Shown here: in pieces, positions 10,985-22,479 of the stretch
How the letters are laid out: each line of letters opens with the position of its first letter
Numbering within the stretch: position 1 is the first letter of the stretch
DNA from: Chrysemys picta bellii
Taxonomy: Eukaryota > Chordata > Testudines > Emydidae
Direction of reading: 5' to 3'
Assembly: GCF_011386835.1 (NCBI RefSeq)
Contig: NC_088798.1
Coordinates: 4,526,001 to 4,590,000, forward strand
Length of the DNA stretch: 64,000 nt
Made by a program: the position numbers and the translations under genes
Notes under the pieces: model-generated
What the model saw: the letters and a program-made list of their open reading frames with translations, nothing else
What the model was told of the DNA's origin: nothing
The model's database searches: none

Positions 10985-11260
10985 TATGGTTTCTATCAAC
11001 ACTTCTGCCAGTGGGAAAATTTCAACGTTTGGGCCTAAAAAGGACAGAAAAACATCACAAAAATGTTGGCACATTTTTACCAGCTCTGTAGCTGGCAGGA
11101 GAAAATTCAATTTGAACGGGGAAAAAAAATGAATTTTTCATGAACGTTTTCTCAAAAATGTCATCCCACTTTTCAAACTAATAGAGTCCTATTTAATTCC
11201 AATATTTAACGAACGCTTTGGAGAAAGGACGTCTTTGACAAAAATCCAAATGCCTCTTCC
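10985..11260. repeat. AT-rich dispersed repeat, 'AAAATTT'-type
   Basis: It is rich in strings such as 'gggaaaatttcaacg', 'aaaaatgttggcac', 'tgaatttttcatgaacg' and 'ttttctcaaaaatgtc'. The same vocabulary recurs at 41215, 45236, 48385 and 61970. Family unnamed. Confidence 0.4.
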
Positions 11261-11944
11261 TTTTCAATTAGAAGCTCTATTCCTCGCCTGAGTCTCCAAG
11301 GAGTTCTCCAGCAAAGCCAAGCGAGAACAGATCTGATATTCCTGCTGTTTCTTAGGTTAAAAAAATAACAGCAGAAAAACAACCCTTTCAGGCTTTCTGT
11401 ATAGATCAGAAAGAAGTAAAAAAAAAAAAAGACACAAAGCTCTTTCTTTTTCCTTTGTAGGTCTCCTTTAAGGGAGGTTAAGATTCAGAGGCGATCATAC
11501 TTCAGGTCACCGATACATGTCATCAAATTGTGATGCTGCTGTATGCATAGCACGAAGCCATGAAGTCCAAATGAACACGGGGCCCTGACCGAGGACACAG
11601 GTCGGAGCTTTGAAAATCTGGACAGTAACTTGAATTCCATGACAGACAACAGCTCAGTCAGGAACTCAGTTAAATCAGCCTGGTTCTCCACTGCCTGGCA
11701 GCTTGTCTCGACATTTGCGCCCTGCGCAAAGAACGGCGTCAGTGACCGCGCAGCCCGCAGGGCAAGGTGGGACCAGTCCCGGAGAGGTCACATTTTCAGA
11801 CATAGTCACTGCTTTGGGGTGTCTCAAATCACGCACCCCAAAAAATCAAGGAACCCCAAATTAGTGGCCACTTTGAAAAATTTGACCTCGCTCTGCTCAG
11901 TGGAAAAGTCAGGATTAGACACGCCAGAGGTGAGGGCACTGGTG

Positions 11945-12090
11945 TAGGACTTAAAAGGCTTGGGCTCAAGTCTCTGGTCCATCACACAACCTTAGCCTCT
12001 CTGTGCCTCAGTTTCCTCTCAGCACTAACAACCCTCTATTACTCGGGGGGTGAGGCTAAATCCACTATAGGGATGGAAAAGCACCTAAGA
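11945..12090 (+). repeat. MIR-type SINE
   Basis: 'cttgggctcaagtctctgg', 'cctctctgtgcctcagtttcc', then a diverged tail. The 'catctgtaaaatgg' box is replaced by an unrelated short stretch. Confidence 0.7.
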
Positions 12091-12689
12091 GAGAGAGAAC
12101 CCAGGAGTCCTGCCTTCCAGTCCCCTTGTCTAATCACAAGGCAACACTGCCCAACACGTCTCTCCGTGGGTATTAGAACTGGGCGAAGCACAGGGCGATG
12201 CCAGGCGGGTACGTGAGCTCAGCTGGCTCGACAGCCCGTGCCCATGTGGCTTTGCAGCTCGTCTGAAACTGGAGTGGGAGTTAAAAAGGCAGGAGCTAAA
12301 TTAATAACCGAAGCCTCTATATTTGGAAAGGAAAGCGACTGTTGACCCGAGGAAGGGTGGCGTCAAGGACACTGGAGGGCTCTAATTAAGCAGAGGCCAG
12401 GTGGGGGCAACCAGGAATAGCAGGCATGGCACAGCCGCACAGCAGGCGTGTGATCTCACAGCCCAGTGCCTGGCCTCTGAGTGGCTGCTACATTTTCATC
12501 TGGAGGCCCCCGTCCGGAGCAGAGCCGGGTGCTGTATATATGTCTCTTACACCCCCAAATGCTGGGCTTGGGGGGTGGCTTCAAACCCTGGGCCACAACC
12601 CGAGCTTGGGCACCTCCCTTCAGCCTCATCTCACCGCGTCTCTTCTCTTCCATGGGCACTAAGGAGACGCCCAGGCTGCCTGGCCAAAC

Positions 12690-12900
12690 AATACTAGTGA
12701 TGCCCAGCTCTTCTCTAACGCTTGCCACCAGCCGAGCTCCAAGCGCTTTACAAAGAAGGGCTGTACCATTGTCCCTGTTGTACAGGTGGGGAAACTGAGG
12801 CACGGGGAAGTGCTGCGTCTTGCTTATGGTCACCCAGCAGGCCAGTGGCCCAGCCAGGAGTAGACTCCGGAGTCCCAGTCCAATGCTCTATCCCCTAAAT
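12690..12900 (-). repeat. MIR-type SINE (reverse)
   Basis: The order is 'ccaagcgctttacaaag', 'gtacaggtggggaaactgag', 'gcacggggaagtgc', 'ggtcacccagcaggccag' and 'gagtcccagtccaatgctct', which is MIR read backwards. The copy is near full length, including the 3' tail. Confidence 0.8.
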
Positions 12901-13496
12901 CCAATAACCGCAGGGAAAAGATTTGCTTCATGCAAGTGTGTCTGTCACCCCCTAATCTGTGTGCCCTCCCCAGGATGACGGGTCAGGGTAGGGATATGGC
13001 AGACACATGGCACAATGAGCTGCCACTCAGGGCAGCAAGCCGGGGGTCACCTCGATGGGCTGGGCAGGAAGAAATTACCCAGCAGCCTCCTTTGCTGGTT
13101 CAATACGTAGCAGAGATGCTGGGCAAGCCCCTTCCCACCAGCTCCACACCTAGGCACCCTGGCACTGTTTGCAGGTTACAGGTCGCGGGTCGACTGATGT
13201 CAGCTGGCCGGCCACCTAATGTCAGTTCTCGCCTCGCTCCAGTCCACAATCAGCCGGGGGGTGGGCTCCCCCTGGGAACGCTGCATACCCGACTGGGGGA
13301 ATCGGAACCCTTTGCTCAGAAACCAGCTCCTTCGGTGGCTCCATCTCACCACAGCCGTTACATCTGCACTATGGGGGCTGCAGCATCACAGTGCCCCAGC
13401 TACGTCACTGTAGATGTTTCCTACAGCGACAGAGGGTGAGTTACCCACCTTCCCAAGCAGCGGGAGGCAAGTGGACGGAAGCACTTTTCCCTCCAG

Positions 13497-13610
13497 CTAG
13501 CCACGTCCACACCAGGGAGTAGGGTGGTTTAAGTACGATGCTCTGGGGTGTGAAGTTTTTCACACCCCTGAGCACCATCGCTATGTCTAAGAACTTTTAA
13601 GTGTAGATGG
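13497..13610. repeat. DNA-transposon remnant with a strong hairpin
   Basis: It contains a near-perfect stem, GGGGTGTGAA (13545-13554) paired with TTCACACCCC (13559-13568). Outside the loop, CTC/GAG and GATG/CATC extend the stem. It ends in 'ttttaagtgtagatgg', like other members of the 'gtctacact' element family. The internal palindrome is typical of that family. Confidence 0.55.
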
Positions 13611-13902
13611 GGTGTTAGCCTCTCAGCTAGGATGACCTGCCGCAAATACAGCAACAGCCATGTAGTCAGCAAAGCAGTGGAAGGCTCGTCTCTCGGGACA
13701 CCATAAACTAGACTAGACAAAACTCTGGAGAGTATACGTCAGGGATCAGCCCGGCCTGGTCCCTGCGGTTGGAGTAGGTGACATCTCATGGGTCTTCTCC
13801 ATCTCTGATGTCTATCGAAACAAACATTCCTTCGAGCAAAGGGAATGGTGGTTTTATTCTTAAAGACACAGATATCTGAAAAGGGGGATAATCCAACTAC
13901 AG

Positions 13903-13946
<44 letters not shown>
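13903..13946 (+). repeat. (GATA)n microsatellite, short side
   Basis: Eleven uninterrupted GATA units directly abut the 3' end of the minus-strand CR1. The longer GATA-based array resumes on the other side of that CR1 at 14461. Confidence 0.97.
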
Positions 13947-13947
<1 letters not shown>

Positions 13948-14460
13948 GAACATAAGAAAGGCCGTACCGGGTCAGACCAAAGGTCCATCTAGCCCAGTAT
14001 CCTGTCTACCGACAGTGGCCAATGCCAGGTGCCCCAGAGGGAGTGAACCTAACAGGCAATGATCAAGTGATCTCTCTCCTGCCATCCATCTCCATCCTCT
14101 GACAGACAGAGGCTAGGGACACCATCCCTTACCCGTCCTGGCTAATAGCCATTAATGGACTTAACCACCATGAATTTATCCAGTTCTCTTTTAAACTCTG
14201 TTATAGTCGTAGCCTTCACAACCTCCTCAGGCAAGGAGTTCCACAAGTTGACTGTACGCTGCGTGAAGAAGAACTTCCTTTTATTTGTTTTAAACCTGCT
14301 GCCTATTAATTTCATTTGATGACCCCTAGTTCTTGTATTATGGGAATAAGTAAATAACTTTTCCTTATCCACTTTCTCTACATCACTCATGATTTTATAT
14401 ACCTCTATCATATCCCCCCTTAGTCTCCTCTTTTCCAAGCTGAAGAGTCCTAGCCTCTTG
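13947..14460 (-). mobile_element. CR1 LINE 3' end lying inside a GATA array
   Basis: The minus strand encodes the last part of a CR1 reverse transcriptase reading frame: [20 protein letters not shown], then [20 protein letters not shown] and [11 protein letters not shown], with a stop and a 3' untranslated region. The 3' end, 'ttcttatgttctt', points left and touches the GATA tract. The copy is 5'-truncated at 14460, where GATA-like sequence begins again. It is old but fairly intact in this part. Confidence 0.93.
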
Positions 14461-14547
14461 TAGATAGATATGCCTATACGTAGATAGATAGATGATGGGG
14501 TGTATAGGGATAGAAAGAAAGAAGGAAAGAAAGAGGGGGTGTATAGG

Positions 14548-14596
<49 letters not shown>

Positions 14597-14605
14597 GGGT
14601 ATGGG

Positions 14606-14643
<38 letters not shown>

Positions 14644-14654
14644 GTGGGTGTATG

Positions 14655-14698
<44 letters not shown>

Positions 14699-14711
14699 GG
14701 GGGTGTATAGG

Positions 14712-14760
<49 letters not shown>

Positions 14761-14774
14761 AGGGAGTGTAAAGG

Positions 14775-14827
<53 letters not shown>

Positions 14828-14836
14828 GGGTATGGG

Positions 14837-14870
<34 letters not shown>

Positions 14871-14881
14871 GTGGGTGTATG

Positions 14882-14944
<63 letters not shown>

Positions 14945-14971
14945 GGGTATGAGGATAGATAGATAGATGAT
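14461..14971 (+). repeat. Compound GATA minisatellite
   Basis: About 510 bp in which pure GATA runs of about 7 to 16 units alternate with short spacers of related form: 'ggggtatgg', 'gtgggtgtatgta', 'gggggtgtatagg' and 'aagggagtgtaaagg'. The spacers recur in the same order at least twice, so the array has a higher-order repeat of roughly 190-250 bp. Every frame on the minus strand is open (Ser-Ile-Tyr-Leu repeats); this is a consequence of the tetranucleotide and not coding. Confidence 0.97.
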
Positions 14972-15914
14972 GAACTGCCACTTAGCCAGCTGGCTGCTGG
15001 GTGGATATATATGCTCCCTTTCCGGGACACACCGTCTGCTGTTACAGCTCATCCTTGTAAAGTGAACCCAGGAACGACAGCGAGACGGGCGCCTCTTAAC
15101 CACTTGTAACAATAATCATTAATAATAATAATTAACGAGTGGTTCTGGGAGGCCCACGCGGCAGCAGGATAACAAGGCTGCTGGGACCCGGAGAGGGCAG
15201 GGCTCTGCATAGCTAACGAGGCTGTTGGGAGGGGAGTTTTGACTGAGGGTTCCAGCTAATGAGACGATTGGGAGAAGGTGGGGGAGAGCCCAGCGCTGGA
15301 GGAGGGAGGATCACAATTAAAACCAGGCAAAGCGGGCGGGTTAGGAGACAATTAAACCAAAAAACGAGGAGAGGGAAGAGCCTGTAGCTCCTCTGGAGAG
15401 GCAGTGCAGGGAAAACTGGGTCATCACCTCTGCGTTTCTTGGAAAGGGGACCAAGGGTGTCATGCCAGGTTTAGACATCTCCGTAGCCAGGTCCTTGCCA
15501 GGATCCCTATTCCAGATCAACCCTGGGAGGCCGCGCACTGGCAGAGACGTCTTTCCCACCTGTATTTCACAAACTGCGAACCCCCACCCCCGCCCTGAAA
15601 GAGATGATATTAAAATGCAACTCTATAAACCCAACGGCTCACCCCAGCCAGCTCAAATCCTGCTACGCAGAGACCGGGAGAGCCAGGGATAATACATTGA
15701 ACCTGCATTGTTAAAAATACCAGAACCTGCCTGTGTCTTTGCTACGCCTTCTGTCCGCAGAGCGTAAATCAGTCTCACCGACATGCAAACAAAGCACTCG
15801 GATATTAATTGGCTGTCAGGTGGGGACGTGCGTCTTCGCCCTCTGCTGGACGCAATCAAAACTGCTCCCCCATGTGTCATAGGCCCCATAACACTTGGAA
15901 AGGAAGGAGATTCT

Positions 15915-15985
15915 CCCGTAGCTCAAGTGGTAGTGGGGAGAAGCCATGCTTGCCGCTGTGGTGAGTGCCGAAGAGCACAGCAGTG
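15915..15985 (+). repeat. Possible tRNA-derived SINE head
   Basis: An A-box-like 'cgtagctcaagtggtagtg' lies near 15917. No convincing B box follows before the hAT element at 15999. Weak evidence. Confidence 0.3.
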
Positions 15986-15990
15986 GGAGA

Positions 15991-15998
15991 ACCCTGAA
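15991..15998. repeat. Target site duplication, left copy (ACCCTGAA)
   Basis: This is an exact match to 16123-16130 across the small hAT element. Confidence 0.9.
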
Positions 15999-16122
15999 TA
16001 GGGTGACCAGATAGCAAGGGTGAAAAATCGGGACAGGGGGTGGGGGGTAATTGGCACCTATATAAGGCAAAGCCCCAAATATCAGGACTGTCCCTACAAA
16101 ATCGGGACATCTGGTCACCCTA
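15999..16122. mobile_element. hAT-type MITE, 124 bp
   Basis: It starts TAGGGTGACCAGAT and ends with the exact reverse complement ATCTGGTCACCCTA, a perfect 14-bp terminal inverted repeat. Inside, further pairing is seen ('aatcgggaca' near both ends: 'aaaaatcgggacagg' and 'aaaatcgggacatc'). It is flanked by identical 8-bp ACCCTGAA. TAGGG ends plus an 8-bp duplication fit the hAT superfamily. It has no coding capacity. Confidence 0.95.
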
Positions 16123-16130
16123 ACCCTGAA
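16123..16130. repeat. Target site duplication, right copy (ACCCTGAA)
   Basis: Identical to 15991-15998. Confidence 0.9.
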
Positions 16131-17038
16131 GCTCTATTCTGCAGCCTCGCTAAACACAGTCCCCTTCCTCTCGAATGAAGATTAGCAGACTGAGCCGGGG
16201 ACCACCCGAGCGAAAAGCAGGAGCTGTGACAGCCCCCTTTCCTCTGCGGATGGGGTACGGGGAGGACCTGGAACACGCCCCAGTGGGCTGGGCAATCACT
16301 GGCCGAGATGCAGATGGGGTTGGACTAAAGAAACACAGAGAGGGAGAGGGGACACGGTTGTGCCCTGATGGAAGGGCAAGGCACGGCGGGCTGCGGACAC
16401 AGCCCCTACTGCTCCCCCCCTGCCCGTCGCTCCTGCTGCCACAAGCGCCGGCTAGGAACGAAAACATCCGACGAGCCGAAAATAAACGGTCATTAATAAC
16501 GACAGACTAACGAGCCAGCCGCCCTTCCTCCCAACACCTTTAAATAGCTACAGCATCTGCAAGGCGCCGGGGGTCTCCGGAGGGGATTCCTCCACCAGAT
16601 GGGCCGTTGCTCCTCCCGCCCCCAAGGAGCTACTGCACCATTTGGCCTCGCTCAGTCCAGATCCATCTCCCCTGCAAAGCTCTGCTAGGTTTTCACGTTG
16701 CTGCTATTGGTGCTGTCTGGGCTCCTCTGAGCCCATGGAAAACAGCCAGATGCAGGGGGCAGCGCTGCGGTCTCTGTGCCTTTGTGATTAGCCCAGATGC
16801 CTCTGGCCTTTAGGGAGCTGTGAAATCCAGACTCAAACCTGGGCCCACATTTCAGTGAGGGTGCATGTGTCTGGTGGGCCAAGCTGGGGCCAGGACATGT
16901 CTGAACCTTGATGAGTCTCAAAGTCTGGCTCAGACTGTCAGCATCACGGCCAGACTCGTGGTTCGCAGAACTCCAATGCTGAGCACAGCTGACCGCCGGA
17001 GCGTGGGTGGGGGAGAGGGTTAGGTTCCCAATGTGGAC

Positions 17039-17046
17039 CCGCTCCC
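17039..17046. repeat. Target site duplication, left copy (CCGCTCCC)
   Basis: This is an exact match to 17514-17521. Confidence 0.85.
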
Positions 17047-17513
17047 TAGGATTGCCAGGTGTCTGGTTTTCGACAGGAACGCCCGGTCGAAAAGGGACCC
17101 TGGCGGCTCCGGTCAGCATCGCCGACTGGGCTGTTAAAAGTCTGGAAGCCCTCTCCTGCACCCCAAACCCCTCATCCCTGGCCCCAGCTCAGAGTTCACA
17201 CCCCCAGCCCAGAGCCCGTACCCTGTCCTGTATCTCAACCTGGAGAGTCCTCCTGCACCCTGACCCCCTCATTTCTGCCCCCACCCTGGAGCCCGCACTC
17301 CCAGTTAGAGCCCTCACCCCCTCCCGCACCCCAACCCCCTGCCCCAGCCCAGTGAACGTGAGTGAGGGTGGGGGAGAGCGAGCGACGGAGGGAGGGGGAA
17401 TGTAATGAGTGGGGGCAGGGCCTCTCGGAAAAGATGGGGAAGGGGGTGGGGCCTCAGGGAAGGGGCGGGACTAGGGTGTTTGGTTTTGTGTGGTTAGAAA
17501 GTTGGCAACCCGA
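17047..17513. mobile_element. Non-autonomous hAT-type transposon, 467 bp
   Basis: The left end is TAGGATTGCCA and the right end, read inwards, is TCGGGTTGCCA; the shared TTGCCA-type terminus and the exact 8-bp flanking duplication support hAT. The interior begins 'ggtgtctggttttcgacag' and contains the C-rich run 'ccctgaccccc'-like repeats (17155-17345) followed by a G-rich run (17355-17470). The two halves are partly complementary in composition. There is no transposase frame. Confidence 0.9.
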
Positions 17514-17521
17514 CCGCTCCC
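17514..17521. repeat. Target site duplication, right copy (CCGCTCCC)
   Basis: Identical to 17039-17046. Confidence 0.85.
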
Positions 17522-17844
17522 CCATCTGACTGTCAGCCCCGATTCGGTGTGAAGCAGTGTGGCTACTCTGATGTCAATTCAGATGCACCAATTCCCATCA
17601 GCTGAGGATCTGGGCCCATCTCGGTTAGAGTTTATCTATGACGGGCTAAGCCAGGAGTGTAAAACCGAAACCCCTTTGTGATCCGAAGCCAGACCCAAAA
17701 TGTGCAGCCGAGTCCCGTCTCTGCTAACAAGGTAGCTACGAACTGGTGTAGCGCCAATTAGCAATGAGACTATTAAAGAGCAATCCAATCAAGGACAACC
17801 CCTGGCTGGTTGCGGAACTGACTCAGTGCTGCGTGTTTTCACGG

Positions 17845-18010
17845 ATGGATTTTAGTCCCATTCTCACAGATGGGGAACTGAGACGCAGAGCGCTGCAGTG
17901 ACTTGCTCGCGGTCACAGCTGAGTGCAGGAGAAGAACCCCGATTCATTAGATTAGAACAGAGTCCATGGCAGAGCCAAAAATTGATCCCTCGTCTTTCGA
18001 GCCCTACTCC
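17845..18010 (-). repeat. MIR-type SINE (reverse), diverged
   Basis: 'cccattctcacagatgggg', 'aactgagacgcagagcgc', 'gacttgctcgcggtcacag'. A spacer of about 40 bp interrupts the usual order before 'ggcagagccaaaaattgat'. Confidence 0.65.
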
Positions 18011-18029
18011 AGTGCCTTAACGACAAGCA

Positions 18030-18232
18030 ATAATAATAGCTAGCATCTGTAGGTCTCAGTGTGCTTTACAACGGAGGGCAGAATCATTGCACCCATTTTA
18101 CAGAAAGAGAGACTGAGGCACAGAGGGGGGAAGTGCCTTGGCCAAGGAGACCCAGCAGGCCAGTGGCAGAGCCAGGAACCCAGTTCTTCTGAAGGCCAGT
18201 CTAGCACTCTATCCCCCTGGCCACACTGCCTC
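18030..18232 (-). repeat. MIR-type SINE (reverse)
   Basis: A near full-length reverse copy immediately follows the previous one: 'cattgcacccattttacag', 'gactgaggcacagagg', 'ggccagtggcagagccagg', 'tctagcactctatccccc'. Confidence 0.8.
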
Positions 18233-18967
18233 CTGTCGGGCCAGCTCTTCCTCCAGGCTTGCTGGTGTTTCTCACTGGCTTCCCCTCCCCGCTTCTCTGC
18301 CCCTTCCCAGTTTTGGCAGGAGCTCCCCTGCCTTGTGAGTTATGATTTCATAGGTCAGGGCGTGCAGCGCCCGGAGAAGCAGCAGGAAGGAAGCAAAAGC
18401 CCCACTTGCTGGTGACTGCGCTACCGGGGAAGCAGAGCTGCCAAACCTTCCTGATCTCCAGGGCGCCTCCCCTCCTCCCCCTGGATTAAGCTTTAATCCC
18501 TCCTGGGGCAGGACCTCTAGTTTACAAGCCAGTTTCCAGAACAAGACTCAGGCACTGGGGCGTTCGGTGCTGCGCGAGGCAGCCGGCACCCCATGGCTTT
18601 GTGCACCTGGGCTGAGGGTTTGAAGGAAGGGCGGCGGGCTCCGAACGCCGGCTCGATGCCCTGAAGCTGGAGATGCTGCTGCTGTGTCCCAGGGACGTGG
18701 TCACAGGGCGGCGTTGGCTCCCATGGAGCACGAGCGCCCAGTACGGGCAGGATGAGCATCAGTGAAAGCTGGTTAGAGCCAGGGTGATGGGCTTGGGCCA
18801 TGGGTGCTGGCTCACGTATGCAGCTTAAGAGCAACAGGGGCCAAGCTGGGAGCTCTGGGTGCAGGAGAGGCCCTAGCACGTCCCAGGTTGGGGGGAAGGT
18901 GAGCGGAGGCCCTGGAATGATTCGCTGGTGAAAAGCCAGAACCATGAGAATAATACCAGCGTTCACC

Positions 18968-19070
18968 AGGGCTTTTAGGTGAAGGGCCCAAGGCCACACA
19001 GCAAGTCAGTAGCAGAGCTGGGGCTGCACCCAGAGTCCTGTTCTTCCCCCGTGCTGCCTAGCCCACGCTG
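18968..19070 (-). repeat. MIR-type SINE fragment (reverse)
   Basis: 'ggcccaaggccacacagc', 'aagtcagtagcagagctgg', 'ccagagtcctgttcttcc'. Only the central part of the element is left. Confidence 0.65.
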
Positions 19071-19369
19071 TCTCTCCGGGATCAGTAGCAGGGGCTAAGG
19101 CTCAGATCCTCAGAGATTTCAGGCCACACCGAGATCAATGGGAGTTAGGCGCCTAACCACCTTCAAGGATCTAGGCCTAAGTGATGACCCAGAGTGTGAG
19201 ACTTCAAGAGAAGCTCCAAGGACCTTGGAGCATGGTCAATCACACAGGGGCAGGGCTTACAGCTAGGTTAATTTTGACTCCATCCCTCAGTCCGGTCCCA
19301 TATCCTGTCTTTCACATCTTCCTCCACCCGAGCCCTCTGTTCTGCCTCTCCAGCACCTTCATTTCCTTC

Positions 19370-19475
19370 TCTGATTGCAAGCTCTCCCAGGCAAGCTCTG
19401 TGCATGTACAGCGCCTAGCACCAGGCTATCCCAGCACAACCCTACTGCAAATACCGAGGTGCTAGTAATCGAATC
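19370..19475 (+). repeat. MIR-like 3' tail
   Basis: 'gattgcaagctctcccagg', 'tacagcgcctagcacc' and 'gcaaatac'. The same tail follows complete MIR-type copies at 34973 and 49046, and stands alone again at 36725. Confidence 0.55.
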
Positions 19476-19756
19476 TCCCCAACCTGTGCATTGGGACGGC
19501 TTCATGCTGTGGGTGAATGGAGGAGTTCGGTCTCCAGGACTCCCAGACCAGCACTAAATGTCATGGTCGGGTTCCCCCGGGGAGGGAGCGGAAGAGTCGC
19601 ATTGCCTGCGAGTGATGGTTTCTTTCCTCTTAATCAAAGCCTCCGGGAAGTTGGCTCCATGGAGGGCAGGGGCCTCTCTTTTCCAGCCCGCATAATTTCT
19701 GCAGCCCTTTCGCAAGGGATGAAAACCCCCCAAATCTTCAGCGTTTTAAGATGTTG

Positions 19757-19786
19757 CAAAAAAATAAAAAAATAAAAAAAATGGAG
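19757..19786. repeat. A-rich simple repeat (AAAAAAT)n
   Basis: A run of A interrupted by single T at intervals of about seven to eight bases. Confidence 0.85.
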
Positions 19787-22057
19787 CCTCCGCCCCCGCC
19801 CGGTTTGCAGAGCCGGGCCCGACCGTCCGCAGGAATGTTGCGATGTCACGGGGGTACGGTCCGGCTTTCTTTTCCTCTTGCCTGTTTCCAATTTGTGCAA
19901 TCACATGGCTGCATGAGCACTAGTAATGAGCAATTACTGTGGGCAAAAAGACGGCCGCGCTGAAGACGGCTCTTTCGACTGATTGGTAAAGGGATTTTCT
20001 TTTGCATGCAGGCTGGATGGGGCAAATTCATGGCTGGGGGGAGTGCCACTGAAATTGAACCAAAGACACATTTGGCTCAATGAGTTTGCTAGTAACATGG
20101 AAGATCTATTGCATGTCGATGTGACTAGATGGTAACCACAAGGTCGTGGGGTCAAACACTCCAGAACTTGGGTTCATACCCAGGCAGAAGGACTAACGGA
20201 CATTTCACTCTTAAAGATGCTATCTCTGGCTGAAAGATCACACCAAGGGTCCTGCCGCCCATCTCTGGGCACTGGCCAGGTAGAATTTAAGGATCTCAAC
20301 TCCTTTAAAAACATCTCATCCCTGACATCCTGCCTGGTGGGTTCTAAGTAGAACATCTCCAAACTTTCAGACCAAAATCCAAAGCCAGGCAAAAAACTCA
20401 CCTGGGTTGGAGTTTTGTTACAAGCTCTAGACTCCGGCAACCTTCACAGATCTTTTGGCAAACCTGGGTTGTAGTTCTGAGAGGGGCAAGTGCGTTCACG
20501 GGTTCAGGGAGAAACTCAATGCATTTGCAGAGGCCCCACCTTGAAAAGAGGCTAAACCCGGCGGCTTTGGATGAGTTTGATTTGGGTTGGGTTGGATCTC
20601 GGACTGAGAGCAAAACTGAGGGAGGAGGAGGAGGTGCAACTGTGATGGCCGCCTTCTTGGCCAACACATGAAGCATTGAACTGGGGACCTCCACACCCAA
20701 AAGCAAGGGCTCTGTAGCTCGAGATAGAAAGCTTTGTAGGTAGGCACTGGAACAACTCATATCTTCTGTGGATCAGCGCAACATGCGCCCACCAGAGGGT
20801 TTTACAATGTCACACAGACCAGAAACGCAGGGGGAAAGGAGGGTTTGCGTGAACCCCCGTGAGCAAACCCCCAAAGGCTCAGAAAGCCCCAGCCTGCGCA
20901 GAAGGATCCCTTATTCCCAGTGGCTCTCAAAACATGGTCTGTGGAGCACCAGTTGTTTGAAGAACCAAACATCTGGAGAACCATTTTGCAGTAGCACAGG
21001 GGACCCTCTCTAGCCCCATGTTCAAGCATTTCTTCAGCGTCCCAACACTGCTTCATGAATCACCAACGCCACCTCGCATAATGTTCTTGGATCTCCTGGC
21101 AGGTCACCCACCCAGACAGAAACTCCCCTCACCTTCTCCAGTAGGGAATACCAGTTTGCCAGGACCCTGCACCAGTCCACAGACTGCCCTACAGAGGTCT
21201 GGCAGTAGCAACTGTACTGAATCTGAGCATAGGTTTGCATGTCCAAGAACCGCAGCAATCAGAGATGGAAACGATAGACCATCTAGTTGCTCTCCCAGCC
21301 AGCGCAGCATTGATCCCCGCTGGACGCTAACCAGTGTTTGGGCCCATCAGTCACAAGCAATGGGATTTTCCATGGAATTTGCTTTATCCCCTAAATCTCT
21401 TCCTAATAGAAAGTCTAAGGGAAGGTGAAACTTCCAGTCCCTCATCTCCCAGCTCCAGGCCAAGATTCTGAAACGTGTCTTGATTTTGGACGGTCAATTT
21501 TAGGCTTCATCCACACTTGGAGCGGGATTCTGAGCTCATGCAGATACACATACGCATGATCGCTAGTGTGAGCATGTCTGCGCATGCTGAGAATCGCACC
21601 CTGGTCTGATTCTGGGGGATGCTTTAAAGGCAAATGTAAAACTTAACTCCCTCCTGAGAAAAAGAGCTTTAAAGCCCATGAAAGCACCAGCTGCTTTCGC
21701 CTCTGTTCCCGGCTTGGGCCTCCTCCTTGCGTCATGAAACAAACAAAGATTATTTCTGCCCTGGAATTTCTGGAACTCGCAGGCGGCGGGGGGTGGGTGG
21801 GGGGGGAGGAGGAGACGACGGCTCCCCTTTGAAGTGGCTTAACGAGCCGGTCAAACTAATTGCTTTCTAATTGAGTTTTTATTCTTGGAAAGGAGGCAGC
21901 CTTTGATGACCTCCCTAGAATGTGAGAGGGAGGAAAGCAGGACGGGACACTCCATCCCCATGCGGTGCTCCCTGCGGGCCATTTTGGGAGCCAGCTGACC
22001 TAGTGTATTTCTCATGGGGGCTTCTCGGTAGGGAGGGTGTCTCTGCCCATGCTGGGT

Positions 22058-22079
22058 GTGTGTGTGTGTGTAGGGGGGG
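22058..22079. repeat. (GT)n plus G run
   Basis: About eight GT units are followed by 'aggggggg'. It is short and polymorphism-prone. Confidence 0.8.
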
Positions 22080-22479
22080 TTATGAGGGGCAGGGAGTGGA
22101 GGAAGGCTAGTTGTGCAGCCAGAGGGAGAATCCCCGTGGAGCTGGTAACTGGGTTGGGGGAGGAGGAGTTGGACCGGTTCAACGCTGAGCTCCAGCGGGG
22201 AAGAATGGCTTCCAGTGAGTCTCGATGAACCCTTGCATGGAACCATGAGCCCGCCAATGTGCCAGTCTGACCCCAGACCAGGAGAGGGCCTCGTAGATCC
22301 CTGCGCCGTGCCGTCGTGATTCCACAGCGCTGCGTGGCCGGCCCAGATGCCCCCTCGTCCCCGGAACACAGCCAAAGGGGGGGAATCTCTCCAGCCTCTG
22401 AAACACGTGGCCCGTGGAGAGGCTCGGAGGTGAGAATGAAGTTTAGATAGAAAAAAAGGGTGATACACACTTCTTAGAG

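Noticed and set aside
14142..15112. Long open frames of Ser-Ile-Tyr-Leu repeats (minus strand)
   Set aside because: They are translations of the GATA tetranucleotide, open in all frames, so they show no coding constraint.
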